Source: CAZFIO01 sp964519585 (GTDB lineage: Bacteria > Bacillota > Clostridia > Tissierellales > Tissierellaceae). From it: 25,655 nt of DNA. The notes under the pieces were generated by a model. It did no database searches and was not told the DNA's origin. It saw only the letters and a list, made by a program, of their open reading frames with translations. The first letter of the stretch is position 1. Each line of letters opens with the position of its first letter. The position numbers and the translations under genes were made by a program. The stretch covers positions 1-25,655 of the forward strand of contig CAZFIO010000007.1 in the NCBI GenBank assembly GCA_964519585.1, given 5' to 3'. This document shows, in pieces, positions 1 through 6,654 of the stretch.

Positions 1-285
1 CTAAATGGAATTGAAAATGAAGATATAAAAGAAGTAGAATTAAAACTAAAGGAGCTTGACCCTATAAACAAGCTAGACCTAATTAAAGATAGACCTATGC
101 TTTTACTTCATGGTATAGAAGATGATGTTGTGCCTATAGTATCCCAAGAACATTTCCATGAAGCTGCAAGAAAGGCATATAAGGATAAAAGAAATATAAA
201 ATTTATAAAGTATCAAAACACCAAACATCTGGTAACCACAAACATGCTGGAGGATTCAATAAGGTGGTTCAAAAAACATATGTAA
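1..285 (+). CDS. alpha/beta hydrolase, C-terminal part (5' end outside window)
   Basis: The reading frame is open from base 1 to the TAA at 283-285 and has no start in the window, so this is the last ~94 residues of a longer protein. The pattern LLLHGIEDDVVP (from base 100) is the typical strand and loop carrying the catalytic Asp of alpha/beta hydrolases of the prolyl-oligopeptidase/dienelactone-hydrolase type. The later TKHLV carries the expected catalytic His, and the chain ends in a short amphipathic helix (EDSIRWFKKHM). The nucleophile Ser and the N-terminal half are not in the window, so substrate cannot be inferred. An internal ATG at 97 is not a real start, because family homology continues upstream of it. 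The family is fairly sure; the specific function is unknown. Confidence 0.7.
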   Translation, partial: LNGIENEDIKEVELKLKELDPINKLDLIKDRPMLLLHGIEDDVVPIVSQEHFHEAARKAYKDKRNIKFIKYQNTKHLVTTNMLEDSIRWFKKHM

Positions 286-312
286 AAAACTCCCATCAGG
301 GAGTTTTATTTA
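286..312. terminator. bidirectional intrinsic terminator
   Basis: A 9-bp perfect stem (286-294 with 299-307) has loop ATCA. It has A residues on the left arm and T residues on the right arm, so it can work on both strands. It lies between two convergent genes, and its right arm includes the stop codon of the minus-strand lipoprotein gene. Confidence 0.8.
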
Positions 313-1823
313 TTTAGATATCTAGAAATTAGGTCTGAAATATATGAATGATAGTATCTTTCCTTAATTTCCATATATTTTTCGGATAGTTTCTTTTTAA
401 ATCTGCCACTGCTAGGCTTTAATTTACTTTCGCCAATTTGATTGGGATTTCCCTGGAAAAATACTTCTAAATATTCATCATGGTAGGTACTTAACTCTTC
501 CACCATATCTGAATAGGGATAGGTCAAATTAAAGTTTTCGATTAGTACTATTCTTTCAGCCAATGTATCTAAACTAATATCACTCATATTATCATGGGTG
601 TAATTTGAAAGAATTCTTAAATAATCCTTATACTCATTTTGGATACAGTCTTTAAAGTTATCAAAGAAAAACTTGTAGTTTATATCTATGAGATAGCCAT
701 CATCATCTTTACTAAAGATATAACCTGCCTTAAGTGTTGAGATCAAAAAGTTTTTAAGCTCTTCCTCATTACTAAGGACCTTTTGCCTACTAATATAATC
801 TATGTCATTCAGCAGGTCTATAGAAATAAAATATTCTTCCTTGAGTTTATCAGAATAGTTTAGATAAGAAGAACCTGTAAGCAAGTTATTAAACTTTGAT
901 TCTTGTAAAAATATTGAATCCCTTAAATAGGATATATAATCTATTATTAGATGTGTATTATCAAGAGGCGACAGGTTGCCTTTGTTTTCTAAAATAAAGT
1001 TGATAAATTTTACATCCTTAGATTTCAAAAGTTTTTTCGCTTCTGTTAAGATTTCTTTATCAGATTTAGTTAGCATGAAGTTTTCATCCAACTTTTCCCT
1101 TTCCATATCTATTAGTTTAGCTCCGTCTTTACCATCCCAGTTATACCTATACTTAATAATTCTATTTTTTGTATAACTACCATTATAGTTTTCAGGGTCG
1201 ATAGCAGAAATTGAAAATTCTAAAATACCACTGTCATTATAATCCTTTATTTCATTGTCATCATTGAAGGAAATCAGGTTAACTTTTTTAGGATTTAAAA
1301 TATTGACTAGTTTACTATCTTTTAAGATAAATCCATAAGTTATAGCAAAGTTAGAACCTGCATAATTGTTTAAATAAATCCCATTTCTATCCTGTGAAAC
1401 CTTACCTAGTTCTAGCTGATAATTGGTTTTATCATAATTCATTGAAGCCCTGTCCAATAAGGAATACTTTTCATCTCTATAGCTATATATTTCTAAGTAG
1501 CCAGGGTCATGGATATTCTTATTATCCCTTTCTCTAAAAAATATAATTTCTGGTATATTGCTATCAGAAAGGTTTCCAATTATTAGGTGGTTTGTATCTA
1601 TATCCTTGGCCATTAGGATGTCTTTCATGGAATCATTAAGTAGACCTATATATTTTTCATCATGTAAAAAATCATAGGTTTCATCCTTGGCCTCAATCAT
1701 ATCTTTTATGGAGTCTTGTATACCTTCATTTTCAGCTGACTTATAATTTGAACATCCAAACAACAGGATTATAAAAGTAAAAGTCAAAATTAGAAAAAAT
1801 GGCCTAAATCTAATGGAAATCAC
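306..1823 (-). CDS. lipoprotein of unknown function, ~505 aa
   Basis: The N-terminus is a lipoprotein signal peptide: a short Arg-containing stretch, a hydrophobic core (about residues 9-22) and a lipobox LFGC with Cys24. The mature protein should be anchored to the outer face of the membrane. Residues ~60-250 contain phrases such as LIIGNLSDSNIPEIIFF and repeated Asn/Asp/Tyr-rich beta-strand-like blocks. These loosely resemble the VCBS/FG-GAP-type repeats in clostridial lipoproteins, but I do not recognise a named family. The C-terminal half is Leu/Lys/Glu-rich and probably helical. The listed start is the GTG at 1821-1823, but the Shine-Dalgarno AAGAAGG lies directly against it, so translation may begin a few codons later (see findings). 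The gene stands alone and converges on the hydrolase. No function is assigned. Confidence 0.7.
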   Translation of the reverse strand: MISIRFRPFFLILTFTFIILLFGCSNYKSAENEGIQDSIKDMIEAKDETYDFLHDEKYIGLLNDSMKDILMAKDIDTNHLIIGNLSDSNIPEIIFFRERDNKNIHDPGYLEIYSYRDEKYSLLDRASMNYDKTNYQLELGKVSQDRNGIYLNNYAGSNFAITYGFILKDSKLVNILNPKKVNLISFNDDNEIKDYNDSGILEFSISAIDPENYNGSYTKNRIIKYRYNWDGKDGAKLIDMEREKLDENFMLTKSDKEILTEAKKLLKSKDVKFINFILENKGNLSPLDNTHLIIDYISYLRDSIFLQESKFNNLLTGSSYLNYSDKLKEEYFISIDLLNDIDYISRQKVLSNEEELKNFLISTLKAGYIFSKDDDGYLIDINYKFFFDNFKDCIQNEYKDYLRILSNYTHDNMSDISLDTLAERIVLIENFNLTYPYSDMVEELSTYHDEYLEVFFQGNPNQIGESKLKPSSGRFKKKLSEKYMEIKERYYHSYISDLISRYLNK

Positions 1824-1900
1824 CTTCTTTCTAAAAACAATTATATATCTTCAAATATTCTATTGGGTAACAAAGAGGTTACATTGTGTCAAAATCAATA

Positions 1901-1931
1901 TTGGAAGAAGTATAGGAAGATGTGGTAGAAT
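1901..1931 (+). promoter_or_regulatory. possible promoter of the deoxy/thio-ribose salvage operon
   Basis: TAGAAT at 1926-1931 is preceded by TGG (extended -10 form TGnTAGAAT). The best -35 match is TTGGAA at 1901-1906, with a long 19-bp spacer. No better promoter is visible upstream of 2006. A 5-bp palindrome GTAAC/GTTAC lies just upstream (1867-1882). This is a weak assignment. Confidence 0.35.
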
Positions 1932-1946
1932 ATAGCTAAGACAAGG

Positions 1947-1979
1947 TGAACATTGGGGACGGGAAATTTTATTCATTTT
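1947..1979 (+). repeat. 33-bp palindromic repeat, copy A (left flank of salvage operon)
   Basis: The segment starts TGAACATTGGGGACG and ends TTCATTTT. Its reverse complement recurs at 5485-5517 with only two mismatches (31/33 identical). The core GAACATTGGGGACG resembles the short palindromes seen dispersed in many clostridial genomes, often discussed with REP/Y1-type transposases; that resemblance is from memory. The copy sits in the 5' leader, 27 bp before the aldolase start. Confidence 0.75.
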
Positions 1980-2005
1980 CTATGGAAAAGAAGGGAGGGA
2001 TTATA

Positions 2006-2656
2006 ATGTTACTTGAAAATGAAAGAAAGGAAATAATTGAGTATGGTAAAAAGCTGGTGACTTCAAGACTTACTAAGGGTACAGGTGGCAATTTAAGCAT
2101 ATTTAACAGGGAGAAAGGACTAATGGCTATTACACCCTCAGGTATAGATTACTTTGAAATTAAACCTGAGAATATGGCTATCCTGGACTTAAAAGGCAAG
2201 CAAATAGACGGAGATAAGAAGCCTTCTAGTGAATATGAAATGCACAGGATATTTTATGAAAAGAGGGAAGATATTGATGCAATTATTCATACCCATACTG
2301 TATTTGCCACTAGCATATCTTGTTTAAATTGGGATCTGCCACCAACACATTATATGATCGCTTTAGCTGGTGAAAATGTAAGGTGTGCAAAATATGCTAC
2401 ATACGGAACAAAAGAATTAGCTATGAATGCCTATGAGGCTATGATTGATAGAAAGGCTGTTCTTCTTGCAAATCATGGGCTTCTAGCTGGGGCAGAAGAT
2501 TTGGCAAATGCTTTTAATATCACTGAAGAAATAGAATATTGTGCAGAACTTTACTATAGGGCTAAATCAATAGGTGAACCAGTAATATTATCTCAAGAAG
2601 AAATCTTGAAAATGAGGAAGAAGTTTAACAATTATGGACAAATCAGGAGGGGCTAA
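2006..2656 (+). CDS. class II (FucA/AraD-type) sugar-phosphate aldolase
   Basis: This is a 216-residue zinc-dependent aldolase of the fuculose-1-phosphate/ribulose-phosphate aldolase fold. Visible hallmarks are the phosphate-binding TGGNLS (26-31), the catalytic acid in PSSE (Glu76) and the zinc ligands His95, His97 (HTH) and His157 (ANHG). The ATG at 2006 is chosen because GGGAGG lies 8 bases upstream; an in-frame GTG at 1946 falls inside a repeat and has no such site. It is the first gene of an operon with MtnA and an MTAP-family phosphorylase. This matches the known aldolase route in which 5-methylthioribulose-1-phosphate or 5-deoxyribulose-1-phosphate is cleaved to DHAP plus methylthioacetaldehyde or acetaldehyde (DHAP shunt). 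The substrate is inferred from context; the fold alone would also allow fuculose-phosphate. Confidence 0.85.
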   Translation: MLLENERKEIIEYGKKLVTSRLTKGTGGNLSIFNREKGLMAITPSGIDYFEIKPENMAILDLKGKQIDGDKKPSSEYEMHRIFYEKREDIDAIIHTHTVFATSISCLNWDLPPTHYMIALAGENVRCAKYATYGTKELAMNAYEAMIDRKAVLLANHGLLAGAEDLANAFNITEEIEYCAELYYRAKSIGEPVILSQEEILKMRKKFNNYGQIRRG

Positions 2657-2657
2657 T

Positions 2658-3689
2658 ATGTACAAGACTATGGAATTTAAGAATGACATACTTTATCTAA
2701 TTGACCAGAGGAAGCTACCTAGTGTAATTGAATACTTCCAGTGTAAAAACCATAAGGATGTTGAGTTTGCCATAAGGGATATGGTGGTTAGGGGGGCGCC
2801 GGCCATAGGGGCGTGTGCAGCCTATGGGGCAGTTCTAGCCGTAAAAGAGTATATTGGACTAGAAGGGGATGTATTTTTCCAAAGATTAGAAGGGGCCTTA
2901 GAATTTATAAATAAATCTCGTCCAACTGCTGTAAACCTTATGTGGGCAATAAGCAGGATGAAAGAACTTATTGATGAAAATAAGGATTTGGAATCTGATG
3001 AAATATATAAGCTGGTAAAGAACCAGGCTGATTTAATATATGAAGAAGATATAAAGACAAATATGGCCATAGGAAGATATGGAAATGAAATAGTGCCTAA
3101 AAATGCCAGAATCCTAACCCATTGTAATGCTGGAGCCCTGGCTACAGTAGATTATGGAACAGCACTAGGAGTTATAAGAGCAGCTCATGACCATGGGAAA
3201 AATATATTTGTCTATGCAGATGAAACCAGGCCTAGACTTCAAGGGTCAAAATTAACTACCTGGGAATTGGTCCAGGAAGGGATTCCATGTAACTTGATTT
3301 CAGATAGTGTTGCAGCCACCCTAATCAGGGATGGAAAAATTGATTTAATAGTTGTTGGAGCAGACAGGATCGCTTCCAATGGAGATACTGCAAATAAGAT
3401 TGGGACCTTTATGTTGTCTGTGGTAGCTAAGGTTTATAATGTGCCCTTCTATATAGCTGCTCCTCTTTCAACTATAGACTTTCATATTGAGTCAGGAGAT
3501 GAAATTGTCATTGAAGAAAGAGATGCCAGTGAAGTAACCCATATAGATGGTATAAGAATAGCCCCTGAAAATGTAGAAGTATATAACCCAGCCTTTGATG
3601 TAACACCCTGGGACAATATTGATGGAATAATCACAGAGAAGGGGATTATAAGGGCACCTTTTAAGGAAAACATAAGGAAACTAAAATAG
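2658..3689 (+). CDS. mtnA: 5-(methylthio)ribose-1-phosphate isomerase MtnA
   Basis: The 343-residue protein has the usual MtnA length and motifs: RGAPAIG (45-51), THCNAG with catalytic Cys156, DETRPRLQG (188-196) and VGADRIASNGD with catalytic Asp236, followed by NKIGT. It converts the aldose-1-phosphate released by the phosphorylase into the ketose 5-methylthio- or 5-deoxy-ribulose-1-phosphate, the substrate of the upstream aldolase. The start ATG at 2658 is two bases after the aldolase stop, and its Shine-Dalgarno AGGAGGGG lies in the last aldolase codons, so the two genes are probably translationally coupled. An ATG at 2634 is rejected for lack of a binding site. Family members also isomerise 5-deoxyribose-1-phosphate, so the physiological substrate is open. 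Confidence 0.93.
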   Translation: MYKTMEFKNDILYLIDQRKLPSVIEYFQCKNHKDVEFAIRDMVVRGAPAIGACAAYGAVLAVKEYIGLEGDVFFQRLEGALEFINKSRPTAVNLMWAISRMKELIDENKDLESDEIYKLVKNQADLIYEEDIKTNMAIGRYGNEIVPKNARILTHCNAGALATVDYGTALGVIRAAHDHGKNIFVYADETRPRLQGSKLTTWELVQEGIPCNLISDSVAATLIRDGKIDLIVVGADRIASNGDTANKIGTFMLSVVAKVYNVPFYIAAPLSTIDFHIESGDEIVIEERDASEVTHIDGIRIAPENVEVYNPAFDVTPWDNIDGIITEKGIIRAPFKENIRKLK

Positions 3690-3701
3690 GAGGTTTTATA
3701 T

Positions 3702-4418
3702 ATGAAGGCAATTATTGGGGGTACAGGCCTATATGATACAGGTCATGAAAACTCTAGCAGGGTAGTAATAACCAAATATGGGGATGTAGAAGTAGATATA
3801 TTAAATATTGAAGGTCAAGAAATTGTCTTTTTAGCTAGACACGGTAAAAGCCACTCAATACCACCCCATTTAGTAAATTATAGGGCAAATATACTAGCTT
3901 TGAAAAATCTTGGGGTAGATGAAATCTATACAACCGCTGCAGTTGGATCTTGTAACCAAAACTATGGGCCAGGGGATATAGTTGTAATAAGGGACTTTGT
4001 AGACTTTACCAAATCAAGGCCTATGACATTTTTTCAGGGTGGAGAAGAAGGTGTAAAGCATGTAGATATGTCTGCACCCTATTCTATAGACTTAAGGAAT
4101 AAGTTTTACAAGGTAGCCAAGGATTTGGGGATTAATATTAAGGGTGATGCAGTATATGTGTGTACTGAGGGGCCAAGATTTGAAACGGCTGCTGAAATTA
4201 GGATGTACGAAAAACTCGGCGGAGATGTGGTGGGAATGACCAGTGTTCCGGAAGTGGTCTTGGCCAATGAATTAGGCCTGTCCTATGCCTGTATAGGCAT
4301 AATAACAAACTGGTGTACGGGATTTAAGGGTGATATTTCCTTCCATGATATAGAGAAGTTTGTGGGGCAAAATAAAGAAGATATAACCAAGGCCTTTATT
4401 CAAGCCTTTAAGGAATAA
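3702..4418 (+). CDS. mtnP: MTAP/PNP-family nucleoside phosphorylase
   Basis: The 238-residue enzyme belongs to the trimeric PNP/MTAP family. It has the phosphate loop IIGGTGLY (4-11), the ARHGKSH motif (45-51), TTAAVGS (77-83), CTEGPRFET (154-162) and the ribose/methionine loop VVGMTSVPE (176-184). It would phosphorolyse 5'-methylthio- or 5'-deoxy-nucleosides to a free base and the 1-phosphate used by MtnA, so the operon needs no sugar kinase. The base-recognition segment reads ITNW with Asn203. Human MTAP has Asp at this place (6-aminopurines), while 6-oxopurine PNPs have Asn, so a preference for methylthioinosine or 5'-deoxyinosine is possible (inference). It follows mtnA by 12 bases with an AGGAGG site. 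The family is sure; the exact nucleoside is not. Confidence 0.88.
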   Translation: MKAIIGGTGLYDTGHENSSRVVITKYGDVEVDILNIEGQEIVFLARHGKSHSIPPHLVNYRANILALKNLGVDEIYTTAAVGSCNQNYGPGDIVVIRDFVDFTKSRPMTFFQGGEEGVKHVDMSAPYSIDLRNKFYKVAKDLGINIKGDAVYVCTEGPRFETAAEIRMYEKLGGDVVGMTSVPEVVLANELGLSYACIGIITNWCTGFKGDISFHDIEKFVGQNKEDITKAFIQAFKE

Positions 4419-4433
4419 TAGAGGAAGAGACTT

Positions 4434-5486
4434 ATGATAAGACAAGACTATGATATGGCTTTTATGCTAAGGTATGAAAATGTAGCCTGGTATGAAGATG
4501 GACTAGTAAAGATACTGGATAGAAGGGTTTATCCTAGCAAAATTGAATATGTAACCTGTAGGACCCATGAAGAAGTTGCCCAGGCTATAAAAGATATGGT
4601 AACCCAAAGTGCAGGGCCCTATACTGCTGCGGGTATGGGCATGGCCCTAGCTGCCTATGAGGCTAGAAATATGTCAAAAGAGGAAAGCTGGAAGTATTTA
4701 GAAAATGCCACCTATAGAATATCCAATGCTAGACCAACCACTAAATCAAGAATGGAACAGGTAACCAAGGGTTGCCTAGATGCTGCAAAAATTGCTATAG
4801 AAAAAGGTTACAAGGTGGATGAAGCAATTTTCAATAGGACCCTTGATTCATTAAACCGTCGTTACTCAATAATGTCTAAGGTTGCAAAATATTTGGTTGA
4901 TTTGTTTCCTAACCAGGCAACAATTATGACCCAATGCTTTGGTGAAACCATAGTTGGAACCATGTTAAGAGAAGCAAGGCTTAGGAATAAAAATATAAGG
5001 CTATATGTACCAGAAACCAGACCCTACTTCCAAGGAGCTAGGCTTACTGCCAGTGTTGCCCATGATCAGGGTTTTGAAACTATTGTAATTACAGACAATA
5101 TGCCAGCCTTTGTAATGAAAGAAAAAGGAGTTGATATATTTACATCAGCAGCTGACATCATTTCTTTGGATGGGCATATAGTAAATAAAATAGGTACCTA
5201 TCAACTGGCTATTTCTGCTAAGTACCATGGTATCCCCTACTTTGTTACTGGTATTCCTGACAAGGACCACAGGGATACTTTATCAATCCATATAGAGGAA
5301 AGGAATCCTGACTTGGTTCTCCATGCAGGAGGGGTGAAAAACACACTTCAAGGAGTCAAGGGATACTACCCATCCTTTGATATTACTCCACCACACTTAG
5401 TAAGTGGACTAGTAACAAATAAGGGAATATACACCCCATATAATATAAAAGATTATTTTTCATCAAGAAAGGAAGAATACTATTAA
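4434..5486 (+). CDS. diverged MtnA/eIF2B-alpha-like isomerase paralog
   Basis: The 350-residue protein aligns along its length with the MtnA two genes upstream. The aligned blocks are IEYVTCRTHEEVAQAIKDMV, ETRPYFQGARLT (194-205), VNKIGT (250-255) and FDITPPHLVSGLVTNKGI near the end. It departs at the hallmark sites. RGAPAIG is replaced by TQSAGPYTAAG (57-67), THCNAG by TQCFGET (166-172) and GADRIASNGD by SAADIISLDG (238-247). The two catalytic positions survive as Cys168 and Asp241, so it is probably an active isomerase on a related substrate. The fold also includes ribose-1,5-bisphosphate isomerase and eIF2B subunits. It is last in the salvage operon, 15 bases after the phosphorylase, and ends against repeat copy B. 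Function beyond the family is not assigned. Confidence 0.75.
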   Translation: MIRQDYDMAFMLRYENVAWYEDGLVKILDRRVYPSKIEYVTCRTHEEVAQAIKDMVTQSAGPYTAAGMGMALAAYEARNMSKEESWKYLENATYRISNARPTTKSRMEQVTKGCLDAAKIAIEKGYKVDEAIFNRTLDSLNRRYSIMSKVAKYLVDLFPNQATIMTQCFGETIVGTMLREARLRNKNIRLYVPETRPYFQGARLTASVAHDQGFETIVITDNMPAFVMKEKGVDIFTSAADIISLDGHIVNKIGTYQLAISAKYHGIPYFVTGIPDKDHRDTLSIHIEERNPDLVLHAGGVKNTLQGVKGYYPSFDITPPHLVSGLVTNKGIYTPYNIKDYFSSRKEEYY

Positions 5487-5517
5487 AATGAACAAAATTT
5501 CTCGTCCCCAATGTTCA
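5485..5517 (-). repeat. 33-bp palindromic repeat, copy B (right flank of salvage operon)
   Basis: This is the reverse complement of copy A at 1947-1979, 31 of 33 bases identical, and it begins within the stop codon of the last operon gene. The copy is itself palindromic: ATGAACA (5488-5494) can pair with TGTTCAT (5512-5518), so on RNA it could form a hairpin at the operon's 3' end. There is only a weak U-run behind it, so a terminator role is uncertain. Confidence 0.75.
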
Positions 5518-5527
5518 TCTTTATAGC

Positions 5528-5556
5528 TTGACTTATATATATTATCTTGTTAATAT
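5528..5556 (+). promoter_or_regulatory. promoter of the pur operon
   Basis: A -35 TTGACT (5528-5533), a 17-bp spacer and a -10 TAATAT (5551-5556) give a near-consensus sigma-A promoter. Transcription would start near 5563, about a dozen bases before the guanine aptamer. Confidence 0.8.
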
Positions 5557-5575
5557 GATAGTAGAAAAATAAATA

Positions 5576-5646
5576 TTGCTCGTATATTTCTCATAATATG
5601 GTTGAGAAGTTTCTATAAATGACCGTAAATCATTTACTATGGGTGA
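5576..5646 (+). promoter_or_regulatory. guanine (purine) riboswitch aptamer
   Basis: All landmarks of the purine aptamer are present. P1 is formed by 5576-5583 with 5639-5646 (8 bp including wobbles). The junction and loop segments CTCGTATA, AATATGG, GTTTCTA and CCGTAAA are in order. P2 is TTCTCA with TGAGAA and P3 is AAATGA with TCATTT. The specificity base is C in ACTATGGG, which reads guanine rather than adenine. No terminator stands between this aptamer and the following PRPP aptamer, so the two share one expression platform. Guanine binding is expected to lower pur expression. Confidence 0.93.
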
Positions 5647-5731
5647 AAGTGTACCTAGGGATCCGAATCTATTTCAGGACCGAGCGGTACAGGTGCTACA
5701 AATTAGCATTACACCGAAGGGATAAAAGCCC
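5647..5731 (+). promoter_or_regulatory. PRPP riboswitch aptamer (ykkC subtype 2b), copy 1
   Basis: The ykkC-family core is clear: GTACCTAGGGATCCG, then GGACCGAGCGGTAC, a variable hairpin (TGCTA...TAGCA), ACACCGAAGGGATAAAAGCCC. The position in front of purine synthesis genes and directly behind a guanine aptamer matches the tandem guanine-PRPP riboswitches described in Firmicutes, in which PRPP favours expression and guanine counteracts it. The terminal GCCC of the aptamer is also the left arm of the terminator, so ligand binding and termination are mutually exclusive. Guanidine and ppGpp, ligands of other ykkC subtypes, are less likely given the genes controlled. Confidence 0.9.
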
Positions 5732-5780
5732 AGTCGGGTAGGTTTCGCTTGGCCTACCTGGCTGGGCTATATTTGTCTTT
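5727..5780 (+). terminator. riboswitch-controlled terminator upstream of purC
   Basis: A 16-bp stem (5727-5742 with 5753-5768, two G-T wobbles) with a 10-base loop is followed by a T-rich tract. Its left arm overlaps the 3' end of the PRPP aptamer, giving a shared off-switch for the guanine and PRPP aptamers. Confidence 0.88.
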
Positions 5781-5809
5781 AAAATAATTTATTCTAAAGG
5801 GTGAAGAAA

Positions 5810-6499
5810 GTGAATTTTGTTTATAAAGGCAAAACCAAGGATGTTTTTCAATTGGAAGATGGAAATTACTTATTGAAATTTAAGGATGATATGACAGGTA
5901 CAGATGGTGAATTTGATCCTGGGGCAAATACTGTAGGCTTAACTGTAGAGGGAATGGGAAAATCAGGTTTAAGGTTAAGCAAGCTTTTCTTTGAGAAAAT
6001 TGAAGGAGCTGGAATTCAAACCCACTATCTTGATTCAAATCTTGAAGAAGGAACCATGACTGTTTTGCCTGCCAGTTTTTTTGGTAAGGGAGTTGAGGTT
6101 ATTTGCAGGTATAAGGCAGTAGGTTCTTTTATTAGAAGATATGGTTTGTATGCCAAGGAAGGTCAAGACTTAAATTCTTATGTAGAGGTAACTCTTAAGG
6201 ACGATGAAAGAAATGACCCCCTAATAACAGAGGATGGGCTAGAAGCCTTGGGAATAATGACAAGGGAAGAATACAAGGAATTAGTAGAACTTACTAAAAG
6301 AATTTGTCAGATAATAAAAGAAGAATTAGGAAAGAAAGACTTAGAATTATATGATATAAAGCTAGAATTTGGTAGAGTTGGTGAAGATAAACATATTGCC
6401 CTAATAGACGAAATATCAGCTGGCAACATGAGGGTTTATCATAAGGGTTCTCCTGTAAAACCCTTTGAATTAGAAAGAATTTTATTAGAGAATATATAA
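5810..6499 (+). CDS. purC: SAICAR synthase PurC (clostridial-type)
   Basis: PurC joins aspartate to CAIR with ATP to give SAICAR. The ~229-residue protein has the N-terminal GKTKDVF nucleotide loop, FKDDMTG, a central RYKAVGSFIRRYG where other PurCs have R-N-V-V-A-G-S, the DDxRNDPLIT segment, IKLEFGR and the C-terminal LIDEISAGNMRVY. The last block differs from the textbook EISPDTxRxW and marks a divergent clade that I recall from other Clostridia. The first in-frame GTG is at 5801, but the ribosome site AAAGGGTGA overlaps it, so the GTG at 5810 is preferred. It is the first gene of the operon, behind the tandem riboswitch, and is followed by a second PRPP switch that can cut off purL and everything downstream separately. 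Confidence 0.88.
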   Translation: MNFVYKGKTKDVFQLEDGNYLLKFKDDMTGTDGEFDPGANTVGLTVEGMGKSGLRLSKLFFEKIEGAGIQTHYLDSNLEEGTMTVLPASFFGKGVEVICRYKAVGSFIRRYGLYAKEGQDLNSYVEVTLKDDERNDPLITEDGLEALGIMTREEYKELVELTKRICQIIKEELGKKDLELYDIKLEFGRVGEDKHIALIDEISAGNMRVYHKGSPVKPFELERILLENI

Positions 6500-6520
6500 G
6501 CTCATATAGAAAATATGGGC
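6500..6520 (+). promoter_or_regulatory. hairpin resembling a purine-aptamer P1 with its core deleted
   Basis: GCTCATAT (6500-6507) pairs with ATATGGGC (6513-6520) over 8 bp. The arms look like the conserved P1 strands of the guanine aptamer at 5576-5646 (GCTCGTATA and TATGGGTG), but P2, P3 and the binding core are missing. It stands in the same place relative to the second PRPP aptamer. Confidence 0.5.
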
Positions 6521-6606
6521 GAAAGTGTACCTAGGGATCCGAATTTTTTCAGGACCGAGCGGTACAGATGCTAAATCTTAGCATTACACCGAAGGGACAA
6601 AAGCCC
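6517..6606 (+). promoter_or_regulatory. PRPP riboswitch aptamer (ykkC subtype 2b), copy 2
   Basis: This is nearly the same sequence as copy 1. From the GGG before GAAAGTGTACC to the end of the terminator stem the two differ by about nine substitutions and one gap over ~128 bases, and most differences fall in the variable hairpin. It lies between purC and purL, without an intact guanine aptamer, so it would let PRPP alone gate purL and the later genes. Confidence 0.88.
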
Positions 6607-6654
6607 AGTCGGGTAGGTTTCGCTAGGCCTACCTGGCTGGGCTTTATCATTTTT
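6602..6654 (+). terminator. riboswitch-controlled terminator upstream of purL
   Basis: A 16-bp stem (6602-6617 with 6628-6643) with a 10-base loop is followed by TTATCATTTTT. Its left arm shares GCCC with the PRPP aptamer. The purL ribosome-binding site TAGGAGGG lies immediately after it. Confidence 0.88.

Noticed and set aside
1946..2005. Longer aldolase start at GTG 1946
   Set aside because: It lies inside the 33-bp repeat, has no ribosome site and adds non-family residues; ATG 2006 has GGGAGG.
5576..5646. Adenine-specific reading of the purine aptamer
   Set aside because: The specificity position is C in ACTATG; adenine aptamers have T there.
5647..5731. Guanidine-I or ppGpp reading of the ykkC-type aptamers
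   Set aside because: Both copies control purine genes and one is in tandem with a guanine aptamer, as known for the PRPP subtype; no guanidine exporter/carboxylase or branched-chain amino acid genes are present.
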